A DNA stretch of 14,256 nt from Oscillospiraceae bacterium (GCA_019423445.1 JAHZBJ010000050.1:1-14256); one strand, 5' to 3'; shown: positions 1 through 7,899, counted from the stretch's first letter. Translations and numbers: made by a program. The notes: generated by a model not told the origin, from the sequence alone.

Positions 1-39
1 TAATTTCTACATGATGTACTAATGTTTACATTTGGAATC

Positions 40-68
40 TTGAATTTTTCGGTACGGTGTGATAAAAT
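40..68 (+). promoter_or_regulatory. Sigma-A type promoter for the binding-protein gene
   Basis: A -35 element TTGAAT (40-45) and a -10 element TAAAAT (63-68) are separated by exactly 17 bases. The bases TGA directly before the -10 box form an extended -10 (TGn) motif. Transcription would start near 75, giving a leader of about 90 nt before the ATG at 167. The leader can form a 6-bp hairpin (79-84 with 92-97, one G-U pair). No other promoter of this quality lies before the gene. Confidence 0.7.
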
Positions 69-166
69 CAGCCAAGAACCGGGTCTGAGAAACTCGGATG
101 TTTATTCGATTTTACGTTTTTAATGGCGGGGAAGTATTTAGCCCCAAGAAAGGATATTTCCGATTC

Positions 167-1267
167 ATGAAGCATTTTGTGATATACGCTTTGGCAGCGA
201 TGTTGCTGTTCACCATGATAGGGCATTTTGCCGCCGCCCAGACAGTGGACCCAGGCCTGACGGCACCAGTGCGCCAAGCCATGGTACTTACTGTGGAGGA
301 CAGCACAGGTGCAGAAGAACCAGTAGTAATGCCGCTGGGGGTTCTCCAGGCCAATATGAGCAGTATGGACGACGTCTACTTCCGAAACACCCTCAAAAGC
401 AGTCTGGGGGACGCCTTTGAGGTCCACTGTGTGGAGACCCCTGAGAGCAGAGACGATCAGGTGGCCATGTTCAAAAAGATGGTGGACAAGGGTTATAAGA
501 TGATCGTGGTCCAGCTGTTCGATTCGGACATGGCCGGGGACTATATTGACATGTCCCAGGAAAAGGGTGTTACTTTGATCTTTACCGGTGATCAGCCGGC
601 GGCGGAAGATCTGGCTAGAATGGACAATCTCTATTATGTGGGCTATTCCTCCAGCAATGTTATGCGTCAGCTGGCCGATGCCATTATTATGGGATGGGAA
701 AACGACCAGTCCAACCTGGATCTGAAGCCTGACGACCGTTTGGTTTACGGGGTATTCACAAAGGACGATTACGGCGAGAACGGAAATGAGATCGCCCTGG
801 ATTCCTATTTAAGCGCTGCCGGTATCGAAGCGGAAATGGGGCTGAACGCTATTACTCAGGCATACAGCTTTGATCTCCAGAAAGAGGTAGACAACATTCT
901 GTATGCCGGCGGAGAAATGATTATTTGCGACAACAGCAGCTATGCCCGGCAGATTTCCAACTATCTTACGGACCCGGACGAGTTTACTGAGCAGCTCCAG
1001 AAGACCCGGATCTTCCTCACTACAGCCGATGAAGCGGCCAGGGAGATGGTGGAGGAAGGAAGAGCTATGTTTGCCGCAGGGGCCAACGGGAACGACCTGG
1101 GAAAAACTGTAGCCAGCCTGGCTCAGGTGTTGGCCCGGGGAGAAGTGCCCACGGAGAAAAACATCGGCATAGAACCCACCCAGAATAAATGTATCTATGT
1201 TACTAGCCAAACCGTTGTCGCGGATCTGTTGACCGAAAAGGCTCCTGAAACAGAGGATGAAGAATAA
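167..1267 (+). CDS. Secreted periplasmic-binding-protein-like (sugar-binding type) protein
   Basis: This 366-residue protein resembles the type 1 periplasmic binding fold (Peripla_BP_4, ribose/galactose-binding class). It shows the alternating pattern of the family: GYKMIVVQLFDSD, then KGVTLIFTGDQP, then YYVGYSSSNVMRQLADAI, and later a second-lobe segment with GEMIICDNSSYARQI. The start is set at ATG 167 because it opens a clear signal peptide (MKHF plus a hydrophobic stretch, cut site AAA|Q at residues 22-25). An upstream in-frame ATG at 98 would bury that signal. A purine-rich AGAAAGGA lies about 12 nt upstream. There is no lipobox cysteine and no C-terminal anchor, so the protein is probably released, unlike most Gram-positive solute-binding lipoproteins. 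No permease or ATPase gene is adjacent. The ligand cannot be told from sequence; a sensing or scavenging role is possible. Confidence 0.7.
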   Translation: MKHFVIYALAAMLLFTMIGHFAAAQTVDPGLTAPVRQAMVLTVEDSTGAEEPVVMPLGVLQANMSSMDDVYFRNTLKSSLGDAFEVHCVETPESRDDQVAMFKKMVDKGYKMIVVQLFDSDMAGDYIDMSQEKGVTLIFTGDQPAAEDLARMDNLYYVGYSSSNVMRQLADAIIMGWENDQSNLDLKPDDRLVYGVFTKDDYGENGNEIALDSYLSAAGIEAEMGLNAITQAYSFDLQKEVDNILYAGGEMIICDNSSYARQISNYLTDPDEFTEQLQKTRIFLTTADEAAREMVEEGRAMFAAGANGNDLGKTVASLAQVLARGEVPTEKNIGIEPTQNKCIYVTSQTVVADLLTEKAPETEDEE

Positions 1268-1278
1268 TATCTAAGAAG

Positions 1279-1325
1279 AAAAAGCCTTCCCACGGCCGAA
1301 AAATGGCGTGAAGGAAGGCTTTTTT
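1279..1325. terminator. Bidirectional intrinsic terminator
   Basis: The arm AAAAAGCCTTCC (1279-1290) pairs with GGAAGGCTTTTT (1313-1324), and the inner CAC/GTG and GCC/GGC bases extend the stem. A T-run follows on the + strand, and the A-run before the first arm gives a T-run on the - strand. It lies 12 nt after the stop of the binding-protein gene and about 45 nt after the stop of the opposing zinc-ribbon gene, so it can end both convergent transcripts. Confidence 0.85.
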
Positions 1326-1369
1326 CAAGGGTAGGAGAATAGAGTAAAACGGGAGCTTTTCAGATGCTT

Positions 1370-1732
1370 TCAGCGAAGGGCGGCACCGCAATGGTTGCAG
1401 AAGGCGCTTCCTGCCGGATTTTGAGCGCCGCAGCGGGGACAGACGGCAGAGTTGTTGCCGCGAAGGAGAGTCAACTCAGCGGGAGAAAGGCTGCGGCGTT
1501 CCCCGCGTTCGATGGCTTTTCCTGCCGCCTGTTCTACCAAATAGACGCTGGCGCATCCGGGACAGGTGGCGATATACTGCACATGGAACCGGAAGATGGG
1601 GATGAAGAAGAGATGGAAGTATTCATAAGTTTTACAAAGGCTGAGAGAACCCAGCAAACCGCATCGGGGGCAGGAACCGCTCACGGTCCCCAGGGAAACG
1701 GTTTTGCCGCTGGTGCCGATGATAAAAAACAA
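1370..1732 (-). CDS. Small double zinc-ribbon protein
   Basis: This 120-residue protein is of unknown function and belongs to the zinc-ribbon family that begins 'FFIIG' in Firmicutes. Two metal-binding regions are visible. The N-terminal half has CPRCG, then the hydrophobic FHLFFIPIF segment typical of the family, then CPGC. The C-terminus is a classic zinc ribbon with CPRCG and CNHCG. The start is taken as TTG at 1732-1730: a strong AAAGGAGGGG site (1747-1738 on the - strand) lies 7 nt upstream, and this gives the family-like N-terminus MFFIIG. An upstream TTG at 1750 would place the ribosome site inside the gene. The + strand open frame across this region is a shadow, since only the - strand frame has ordered cysteine pairs and a ribosome site. 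The gene is monocistronic; no convincing promoter was found upstream. Confidence 0.8.
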   Translation of the reverse strand: MFFIIGTSGKTVSLGTVSGSCPRCGLLGSLSLCKTYEYFHLFFIPIFRFHVQYIATCPGCASVYLVEQAAGKAIERGERRSLSPAELTLLRGNNSAVCPRCGAQNPAGSAFCNHCGAALR

Positions 1733-1909
1733 GGAAGCCCCTCCTTTCAAAAGATGGGATAATCACCGTGCTGGATGCAGGCGCTCCAAGCTTTCGGTAT
1801 CCTTGTATAGTGTAGCACAAGAGAAAAATTTTTGGTACCCCGGAAGGGTGTTTTTGGACCATTGGAAGGGGGAAAATGGCAAAAAATGAGGATAACAGGA
1901 AGAAAATCT

Positions 1910-1938
1910 TTGTTAGAAAGAAAACGGTAGCGTAAAAT
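1910..1938 (+). promoter_or_regulatory. Possible upstream promoter for the GHL10 operon
   Basis: TTGTTA (1910-1915) and TAAAAT (1933-1938) are spaced by 17 bases. This would act in tandem with the better-placed promoter at 1961-1989. The interval 1751-1960 otherwise holds no gene that I can support. Confidence 0.4.
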
Positions 1939-1960
1939 ATTGGGATTCCGCTCCAATGTA

Positions 1961-1989
1961 TTGACCTGTATATTTGAAAAAGATACAAT
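1961..1989 (+). promoter_or_regulatory. Sigma-A type promoter for the GHL10-amidase operon
   Basis: TTGACC (1961-1966) and TACAAT (1984-1989) are separated by exactly 17 bases. Transcription would start near 1996. This rules out the upstream in-frame TTG at 1974 as the start of the GHL10 gene for transcripts from this promoter. Confidence 0.65.
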
Positions 1990-2036
1990 TAGAAATATCT
2001 CAGATTTTGACGAAAGAGCCGGAAGATGGCGGCAGA

Positions 2037-3527
2037 ATGGAGTTTTCAGTGAAAAGAATCCTTGGAATGATTTTAGTATGTTCAATGATCCTGTCCCTTG
2101 GCGCCTGTGCCGCTTCGGAAGGACCTGCTGAGACCCCAGAGCAGGTAGTTAGCGGAGGCGGAGTTATTGATTTCTCCAGCAGTGGAGAAGAGAAAGCGCC
2201 GGTGGATGGCGAAAATCCTCCGGCAGTGGAGGAGGACGGACCTTCGTCGGTGCCTCTTTCTAGTTCCTCTGAACCTTCCCAGGAGACTTCCTCTAGTCAG
2301 GCTCCATCCTCTTCTTCCACTGCCTCTTCTCAACAGCCCTCTTCCTCTTCTCAGGCTTCCTCTTCGACCGCTTCCTCAGCGTCTTCCGTTCCTTCTTCTT
2401 CCCAGCCTGAGGGAGATGAGCCGGAGGAGGAAGAGCCGGTGGCTCCTCCCGCAACTTCCAATGACGGCGAGGTCCGGGCCATCTGGCTTTCCTATCTGGA
2501 TCTTGGTCCCATGCTCAAAAACAAGAGCGAAAGCGCCTTTACCAGCAGTATCCGGGCAGCTTTCGACAAGATCAGCGATATGGGACTCAACACTGTTTAC
2601 GCCCAGGTGCGGCCTTTTGGGGACGCCATTTACTATTCCGATTACTTTCCTTCCAGTTACCTGTTTACCGGGACTGAAGGCAAAATTGGCAGCCAGCCTT
2701 ACGATGCCTTGGAGATTATGGTGCGGGAGGCACATAGCCGGGGGCTGCGGATCGAGGCGTGGCTCAACCCGTACCGCGTGTGTACTTCTGCCAAAACCCT
2801 TTCCAGTGACAATCCTGCTCAGGAAATGCTGGAGACTGGAGACGCCCTGCGCTATGACGGCGGCATCTACTACAACCCTGGCAGTGAGGCGGCCCGGGAG
2901 CTTATTGTCAACGGCGTCCGGGAGATCGTAGAAAACTACGACGTGGACGGCATCCACTTTGACGACTACTTTTATCCTCCCAATGCCAGCAGTTCTTTTG
3001 ATGCCGAGACCTATCAGAATTCCGGCACTTCCATGAGCCTGGGAAACTGGCGCAGGGAGCAGGTAAATATCCTGGTTCGTCAGGTCTACAAGGCGGTGGG
3101 ATCGGATAAGGTTTTCGGCATCAGCCCGGCGGGAAATAACGAAAACAATTACAGCGCCCTCTACTGTGATGTGGAAGAGTGGCTCACCAATCCGGGGTAT
3201 GTGGACTACATCTGCCCCCAGGTGTATTTTGGGTTCAATAACACCGTAAAGCCCTACAAGAGCACAGTTCAGGAATTCAGCAATATGATCTCTCAAAGCG
3301 GCGTGAAGCTTTATGTGGGTCTTGCGGCTTACAAGATTGGCGACGGACAGTACGGCAGCGAGTGGTCGGCGAATACCGACATTATGGCCCGGCAGGTGGC
3401 TTATGCCCGCACGGTTTCCAGTTACGGAGGCTTTGCTCTGTACCGTTATGATTCCCTTTTTAACCCTGCTTCCGGAGTAGCCGGGGCGGTGAAAGAGGAG
3501 ATCGCAAACCTGACGGACATCCTGTAA
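2037..3527 (+). CDS. GHL10 (DUF187, DigH-like) glycoside hydrolase lipoprotein
   Basis: This 496-residue lipoprotein is predicted to hydrolyse peptidoglycan glycan strands at the cell surface. Residues 5-24 form a lipoprotein signal (VKRILG plus a hydrophobic core ending LGAC) with Cys24 as the lipidated residue. Residues about 65-130 are a Ser/Pro/Glu linker that would span the wall. The GHL10 domain runs from about residue 145 (EVRAIWLSYLDL) to the end. It includes NTVYAQVRPFGDAIY, GLRIEAWLNPYR and DGIHFDDYFYP (304-314), the acidic motif characteristic of the family, and later ICPQVYFGF. The E. coli member DigH (YddW) cleaves glycans lacking stem peptides; that activity is inferred here. 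ATG 2037 has only a weak ribosome site; GTG 2049 has GGAG 6 nt upstream and is an equal candidate. The gene is cotranscribed with the next one (36-nt gap). Confidence 0.87.
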   Translation: MEFSVKRILGMILVCSMILSLGACAASEGPAETPEQVVSGGGVIDFSSSGEEKAPVDGENPPAVEEDGPSSVPLSSSSEPSQETSSSQAPSSSSTASSQQPSSSSQASSSTASSASSVPSSSQPEGDEPEEEEPVAPPATSNDGEVRAIWLSYLDLGPMLKNKSESAFTSSIRAAFDKISDMGLNTVYAQVRPFGDAIYYSDYFPSSYLFTGTEGKIGSQPYDALEIMVREAHSRGLRIEAWLNPYRVCTSAKTLSSDNPAQEMLETGDALRYDGGIYYNPGSEAARELIVNGVREIVENYDVDGIHFDDYFYPPNASSSFDAETYQNSGTSMSLGNWRREQVNILVRQVYKAVGSDKVFGISPAGNNENNYSALYCDVEEWLTNPGYVDYICPQVYFGFNNTVKPYKSTVQEFSNMISQSGVKLYVGLAAYKIGDGQYGSEWSANTDIMARQVAYARTVSSYGGFALYRYDSLFNPASGVAGAVKEEIANLTDIL

Positions 3528-3563
3528 AAACAGAGGATCTTAAAAGTATCGGAGGTACGCGGA

Positions 3564-6500
3564 GTGCGAAACTTATTCAACAATAACGGCAGACTGGTGG
3601 CTTTGATGGGGGTACTGTTTACTGGTATCATCGTCATCACCGGCATCGTGGCCATCATGATGGGAGACGGACAGATGCCGCCTCTTTTTGCCGAATCCAG
3701 TACCTCCGAGGAGCAGTCTTCTCAGTCTTCGGAACCTCAGCAGGAGGAACCGGACGATACTGGGGAGGAGATTCCGGCCATTACCGAGCCGGTAATCTAT
3801 AATAAGCCCGACGAGATGAAGGGGGTCTGGCTGATCCCGGGCAAGGATTTCCTGGCTACTTCGGACAATTCCGAGGAGACGGTGAAAAAAGAGATTGATA
3901 CCGCCCTGTCCAATGCCCTCAGCATGAATCTAAATACTGTGATTATCCAGACGGCGGGGGAGAATGGGGTAATCTACAACAGCAAGAATCTCCCTGTCCT
4001 TACCACATTTTTTGATCCCTTGGAGTATGCCATTTCCCAGGCCAGGGCCCAGGGGATGTACGTCTACTGCATTTACAACACCCTCTATGTAGGGGACGAT
4101 GAATCCCTGGGCCGGGCCGCAGGGATGGATGCCGCCACCGTGAACTTCATCCGCCAGGAACTGGGAGACTTTGTCACCACCTATCACCCCGACGGCCTGT
4201 TCCTGGATGAGTATTACAACCAGGAGAGCAGCGCTTCCTACGGGACCTACCTTGCCCAGGGAGGCGGCGTCGGCTATGAGAATTATATGAAGCTGGTTTC
4301 CCGGACGGCGCTGGAGACAGCTGCGGATATCGTTCGGGACAAGGCTCCCGGGATGCAGCTGGGAATCCTTACCGATGCCGTTTGGGCCAACCAGTCCCAG
4401 AATCAGGCTGGTTCCAATACTTCTGCCGAATTTACCACTCTCTATTCCGGCAATGCTGATGTGAAGGCTTTCCTGGAAGAGGGGATGTTCGATTTCGTGG
4501 CGGTGAAGGCATACGGATCCACCGCCAGCGGTACTGAGCCGTTTGATGTGGTCACTGCCTGGTGGGGCAGTCTTGCCAAGGCGACAGGTATCCCCATGTA
4601 TACCATCCACGCCGCTGACCGGATGGGTAGCAGCGGCGGTTGGAGCTCCAACACGGAAATGGTCCGTCAGCTGAACAACGTCCGGAATGTGGAGGGCTTT
4701 GCAGGGAGCGCCTTTAATTCTCTTTCCGCCCTTCTGGCCAACCCTGGCGGCGCTACTGACAATATCATCAAATACCTCAAAGACCAAACCAGCGCCCAGT
4801 TCATCCTTACCGAGCTGAAGCTCACCGCCCCGGCGCAGACAACCTATACCACCAACGAGGCCACTGTGGTGTTCCAGGGAGCTTCGGATCCAACCAACCC
4901 TGTTACCCTCAACGACCAGGAGATCACCACCGACGAGAACGGCTACTTCTCCGTTTCTCAGGACCTGAAGGCCGGACTTAACACTTTTGTCTTTTCCCAC
5001 AAGGGCAAGACGGTCACCTATAGCATTACCCGCCAGGTGAAGGTTCTGGATACTGATACCGTTACCCCCACCGGCAGTGTTACTGTGGACGGCGGAATGA
5101 AGATTACCGTTTCGGTGAACGCCTACGCCGGGGCCACCGTTACCGCCAGCCTGGGCGGACAGACCGTCACTCTCTCTGAGACCAAGGCTGAGGATGACGA
5201 CACCGACAAGACTTCCTCCTATGTGAAGTTCTCCGGGGAGTTTACCGCCCCGGATGCTACCTCTTCCATCCAGAAGCTGGGGAACATCACAATTACCGGT
5301 TCTTACCAGGGATTTAAGGATACCGCTACCGGTGCCAGTGTTACCGTGAATAAGAAGGCGGTCATCGGTTCCGGGAACCCCATTGTTGTTTCAGCCAGCC
5401 AGGCGGAAACCTTCCCCAACAATACGGTGAATGATATTTCCAGTCCCTATTGCTTCCCGCTGCCCGCCGGGGCGCTGGACTACACCCTGGGAGATGAGAT
5501 CGTCTACCGGGATGGCAGCAATACCTATCGCTATTATCTGCTGGAATCCGGACTCCGGGTCTATTCCAAGGACATCAAGTCCACCTCTCAGGAGGCCGGG
5601 GACAATGTCATCAAAGGGATGAGCATCACCAGTACCTCTACATATACCGATGTCGTCCTTACCATGACCCAGCCGGTGAGCTATGACGCCTCCTATTCCT
5701 CCACTGGGATGACCTTCGATTTTGCTTATACCAAGGAGGTGCCAGGGAATCTTTCCAACCTTACCAAGAACCCTCTCTTCTCCTCTGCTACCTGGAATGA
5801 TACCACCTTGACCCTGAAATTCCGGAAACGGGATGGGATGGTTGGATACAAGGCCTCCTACAGCGGCAATACCTTGACCCTGCGCTTTAACAATGTCCCC
5901 ACCATGTCCAATGCCCGAATTGTCATCGATCCCGGACACAGCGGGCCTGACGGCGGCGCCGCAGGCAACCTGGTTGATTATCCTGAAAAGGTCATCAACC
6001 AGCAGATTGCCAAGCGTCTTTACAACGTCCTGGTGAACACCTATGGTTCCAATGTCCTGCTGATTGACACCACTGGTTCCCAGAAGGTGGAGCTTCAGAG
6101 CCGTGTTTCCCAGGCGGAGAACTATAATGCTCAGGTGTTTGTAAGCATCCACTGCAATTCCGCTGCCAGCACTTCTGCCAAGGGAAGCGAGTCCTATTAC
6201 TTCTATGAGTTCTCCTCTTCCCTCAGCGATTATGTCAATAGCGCCCTTTATTCTGCTATGGGCAACTCCAATCGTGGGAGCAAATACGGCCTTTACTACG
6301 TCACCCGGACAAGCCGCTATGCCTCCACTTTGGCGGAATGCGGTTTCATGAGCAACAACAGCGAATACCGCCAGCTTCTGGATTCCACCACCCAGCAGAG
6401 CATCGCCACCAATCTGGCCAAGGCCATCTCCAACTATCTCTCCTCTATCCGCTCCACGGGGTATCCTACCGGCACTGAGTCGGTGGGCTCGGTGGAACAG

Positions 6501-7856
6501 GTAGCTGTCACCGGGGTAAAGCTGGACAAGACGGATCTTACCCTGAAAGCCGGGGAGAGCGCCACCTTGACGGCTACCGTTTCTCCGGAGAATGCCACCA
6601 ACCAGAGTGTTACCTGGAAATCCAGTGATGAAAAGGTGGCTGTGGTGGATGCCGACGGCAAAGTTACCGCCAAAGGAGCGGGTACCGCCACTATTACTGT
6701 CACCACGGCAGACGGCGGGAAGACCGCCACCTGCAAGGTTACAGTGACCGGAGGCGCTGTCACCGGGGTCACCCTGGATAAAACTACCCTGACCCTGACG
6801 GTGGGAAACAGCGAGACGCTGAAAGCCACCATTACCCCAGCGGATGCCGCCAACCAGAGTATCAGCTGGAGCAGCGACAATACTGGTGTAGCCACAGTGG
6901 ACGCCAAAGGAAAGGTTACCGCAAAGAGTGCCGGTACTGCTACCATCACCGTCACTACAGCGGACGGCGGCAAAAAGGCAACCTGTAAAGTCACAGTGCA
7001 GACTGGAAATGTCCCTGTGACTGGAGTGTCTCTGGAGCCCTCCAGCCTGACTTTGGAACCGGGTGGAACCAGCCGGCTCACCGTTTCCATTTCCCCCAGC
7101 AACGCAACAAATCAGAGCGTCAGCTGGAGCAGTGACAACATCGGTGTGGCAAAAGTGAGCACGGACGGCACTGTTACCGCGGTGGCCCCGGGCAGTGCTA
7201 CTATCACTATTACCACGGCGGACGGCGGCAAAAAAGCCACCTGCAAAGTCACCGTTAAGAACGGCACCGTTTCGGTGAACGGGGTGAACCTGGACCGGAA
7301 GGAGCTGACCCTCACGGAAGGGGACAGCCAACGCCTTACCGCCACCATAACTCCTGGAGACGCCACCAACCAGAGCGTCAGCTGGAGCAGCAATGACATC
7401 GGGGTTGCCAAGGTGAGCGCCGATGGCACTGTTACCGCGGTGGCCCCGGGCAGCACCATCATCACTGTCACTACGGCAGACGGCGGATACACTGCGTCCT
7501 GCACCGTAACAGTAGAACCCAAGGCCCCGGCTTCAGTCGCTGTGGAGTCGGTGTCTCTGAACCCAGAGGAACTTTCCGGGGCGGTGGGGGAGAGCCATAC
7601 CCTTACTTGGTCCATCACTCCACCCAACGCCACCAACCAGAGCGTCAGCTGGAGCAGCGACAATATAGAAGTGGCCAAGGTGGATGCCAGCGGCAAAGTT
7701 ACCTTCCTGAAAGCCGGTACTGCCAATATCACTGTCACCACAACGGATGGAGGAAAGAAAGCTACCTGCGCTGTTACAGTAACAGATGCACCGCCTCCGC
7801 CTTCCAACAGCACTTCCAGCAGCCAGGAGGAGCCCCCAAGCCCCAATCCAGCCTAA
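3564..7856 (+). CDS. Modular surface protein: GHL-type domain, amidase, five Big_2 repeats
   Basis: This 1430-residue protein is a predicted bifunctional peptidoglycan hydrolase. The start is GTG 3564, with GGAGG at 3551-3555. Modules in order: signal/anchor helix (about 10-34); Ser/Glu linker (45-75); a divergent GHL-type barrel (84-410) with KGVWLIPGKD and the acidic motif DGLFLDEY (210-217); two beta-rich Ig-like modules (412-598); an unassigned beta-rich, perhaps AMIN-like segment (600-783); an Amidase_3 domain (784-965); five Big_2 repeats (980-1407); and a Pro/Ser tail. The amidase keeps its zinc ligands and catalytic acid: His792 in DPGHSG, Glu808, His863 in SIHCN and Glu925 in AECGF. 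Amidase_3 enzymes cut the bond between N-acetylmuramic acid and L-alanine. The domain is followed by Big_2 modules usually used for adhesion or spacing. There is no LPXTG or SLH anchor, so attachment is probably through the N-terminal helix. The gene follows the GHL10 lipoprotein gene in the same operon. Confidence 0.9.
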   Translation: MRNLFNNNGRLVALMGVLFTGIIVITGIVAIMMGDGQMPPLFAESSTSEEQSSQSSEPQQEEPDDTGEEIPAITEPVIYNKPDEMKGVWLIPGKDFLATSDNSEETVKKEIDTALSNALSMNLNTVIIQTAGENGVIYNSKNLPVLTTFFDPLEYAISQARAQGMYVYCIYNTLYVGDDESLGRAAGMDAATVNFIRQELGDFVTTYHPDGLFLDEYYNQESSASYGTYLAQGGGVGYENYMKLVSRTALETAADIVRDKAPGMQLGILTDAVWANQSQNQAGSNTSAEFTTLYSGNADVKAFLEEGMFDFVAVKAYGSTASGTEPFDVVTAWWGSLAKATGIPMYTIHAADRMGSSGGWSSNTEMVRQLNNVRNVEGFAGSAFNSLSALLANPGGATDNIIKYLKDQTSAQFILTELKLTAPAQTTYTTNEATVVFQGASDPTNPVTLNDQEITTDENGYFSVSQDLKAGLNTFVFSHKGKTVTYSITRQVKVLDTDTVTPTGSVTVDGGMKITVSVNAYAGATVTASLGGQTVTLSETKAEDDDTDKTSSYVKFSGEFTAPDATSSIQKLGNITITGSYQGFKDTATGASVTVNKKAVIGSGNPIVVSASQAETFPNNTVNDISSPYCFPLPAGALDYTLGDEIVYRDGSNTYRYYLLESGLRVYSKDIKSTSQEAGDNVIKGMSITSTSTYTDVVLTMTQPVSYDASYSSTGMTFDFAYTKEVPGNLSNLTKNPLFSSATWNDTTLTLKFRKRDGMVGYKASYSGNTLTLRFNNVPTMSNARIVIDPGHSGPDGGAAGNLVDYPEKVINQQIAKRLYNVLVNTYGSNVLLIDTTGSQKVELQSRVSQAENYNAQVFVSIHCNSAASTSAKGSESYYFYEFSSSLSDYVNSALYSAMGNSNRGSKYGLYYVTRTSRYASTLAECGFMSNNSEYRQLLDSTTQQSIATNLAKAISNYLSSIRSTGYPTGTESVGSVEQVAVTGVKLDKTDLTLKAGESATLTATVSPENATNQSVTWKSSDEKVAVVDADGKVTAKGAGTATITVTTADGGKTATCKVTVTGGAVTGVTLDKTTLTLTVGNSETLKATITPADAANQSISWSSDNTGVATVDAKGKVTAKSAGTATITVTTADGGKKATCKVTVQTGNVPVTGVSLEPSSLTLEPGGTSRLTVSISPSNATNQSVSWSSDNIGVAKVSTDGTVTAVAPGSATITITTADGGKKATCKVTVKNGTVSVNGVNLDRKELTLTEGDSQRLTATITPGDATNQSVSWSSNDIGVAKVSADGTVTAVAPGSTIITVTTADGGYTASCTVTVEPKAPASVAVESVSLNPEELSGAVGESHTLTWSITPPNATNQSVSWSSDNIEVAKVDASGKVTFLKAGTANITVTTTDGGKKATCAVTVTDAPPPPSNSTSSSQEEPPSPNPA
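6501..7784 (+). repeat. Five tandem Big_2 Ig-like repeats
   Basis: Repeat units begin near 6501, 6756, 7008, 7266 and 7524, about 85 codons each. Every unit has the order V-x-G/S-V-x-L, NATNQSVSWSS (or close variant), a-KV-x-A, T(A)-x-ITVTTADGG and a final strand with a single cysteine (KATCKVTV type). Units 3 and 4 share an exact 29-nt block (7167-7195 and 7425-7453). Unit 5 is the most divergent in its first third. Confidence 0.92.
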
Positions 7857-7861
7857 GCAGC

Positions 7862-7899
7862 GCCCCTTCCCCAGATCCCGGAGGATCTGGGGAAGGGGC
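7862..7899 (+). terminator. Long perfect hairpin, likely intrinsic terminator
   Basis: A perfect 17-bp stem (7862-7878 with 7883-7899, loop CGGA) begins 6 nt after the stop of the amidase gene. It is followed by the short and interrupted T-tract ATTTCTT, so termination may be partial. On the - strand there is no T-run. Confidence 0.75.

Noticed and set aside
1364..1762. 132-residue open frame on the + strand
   Set aside because: The - strand frame here has ordered zinc-binding cysteine pairs and a strong ribosome site; the + frame has neither.
1795..1845. Possible - strand promoter (TACACT/TATACA-like boxes) for the zinc-ribbon gene
   Set aside because: No acceptable -35 box at 16-18 bases from either candidate -10 box.
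2376..3296. 306-residue open frame on the - strand
   Set aside because: Opposite the GHL10 domain, which has clear family motifs on the + strand; no domain seen in the reverse frame.
5391..7331. 646-residue open frame on the - strand
   Set aside because: It lies opposite the amidase gene. Its length comes from the biased codon use and repeats of the + strand gene. It has no ribosome site, no recognisable domain and Gly/Ile-rich shadow composition.
6501..7784. Tandem repeats as a CRISPR or intergenic repeat array
   Set aside because: The period is about 255 bases, in frame, and each unit translates to a Big_2 fold; this is a protein repeat.
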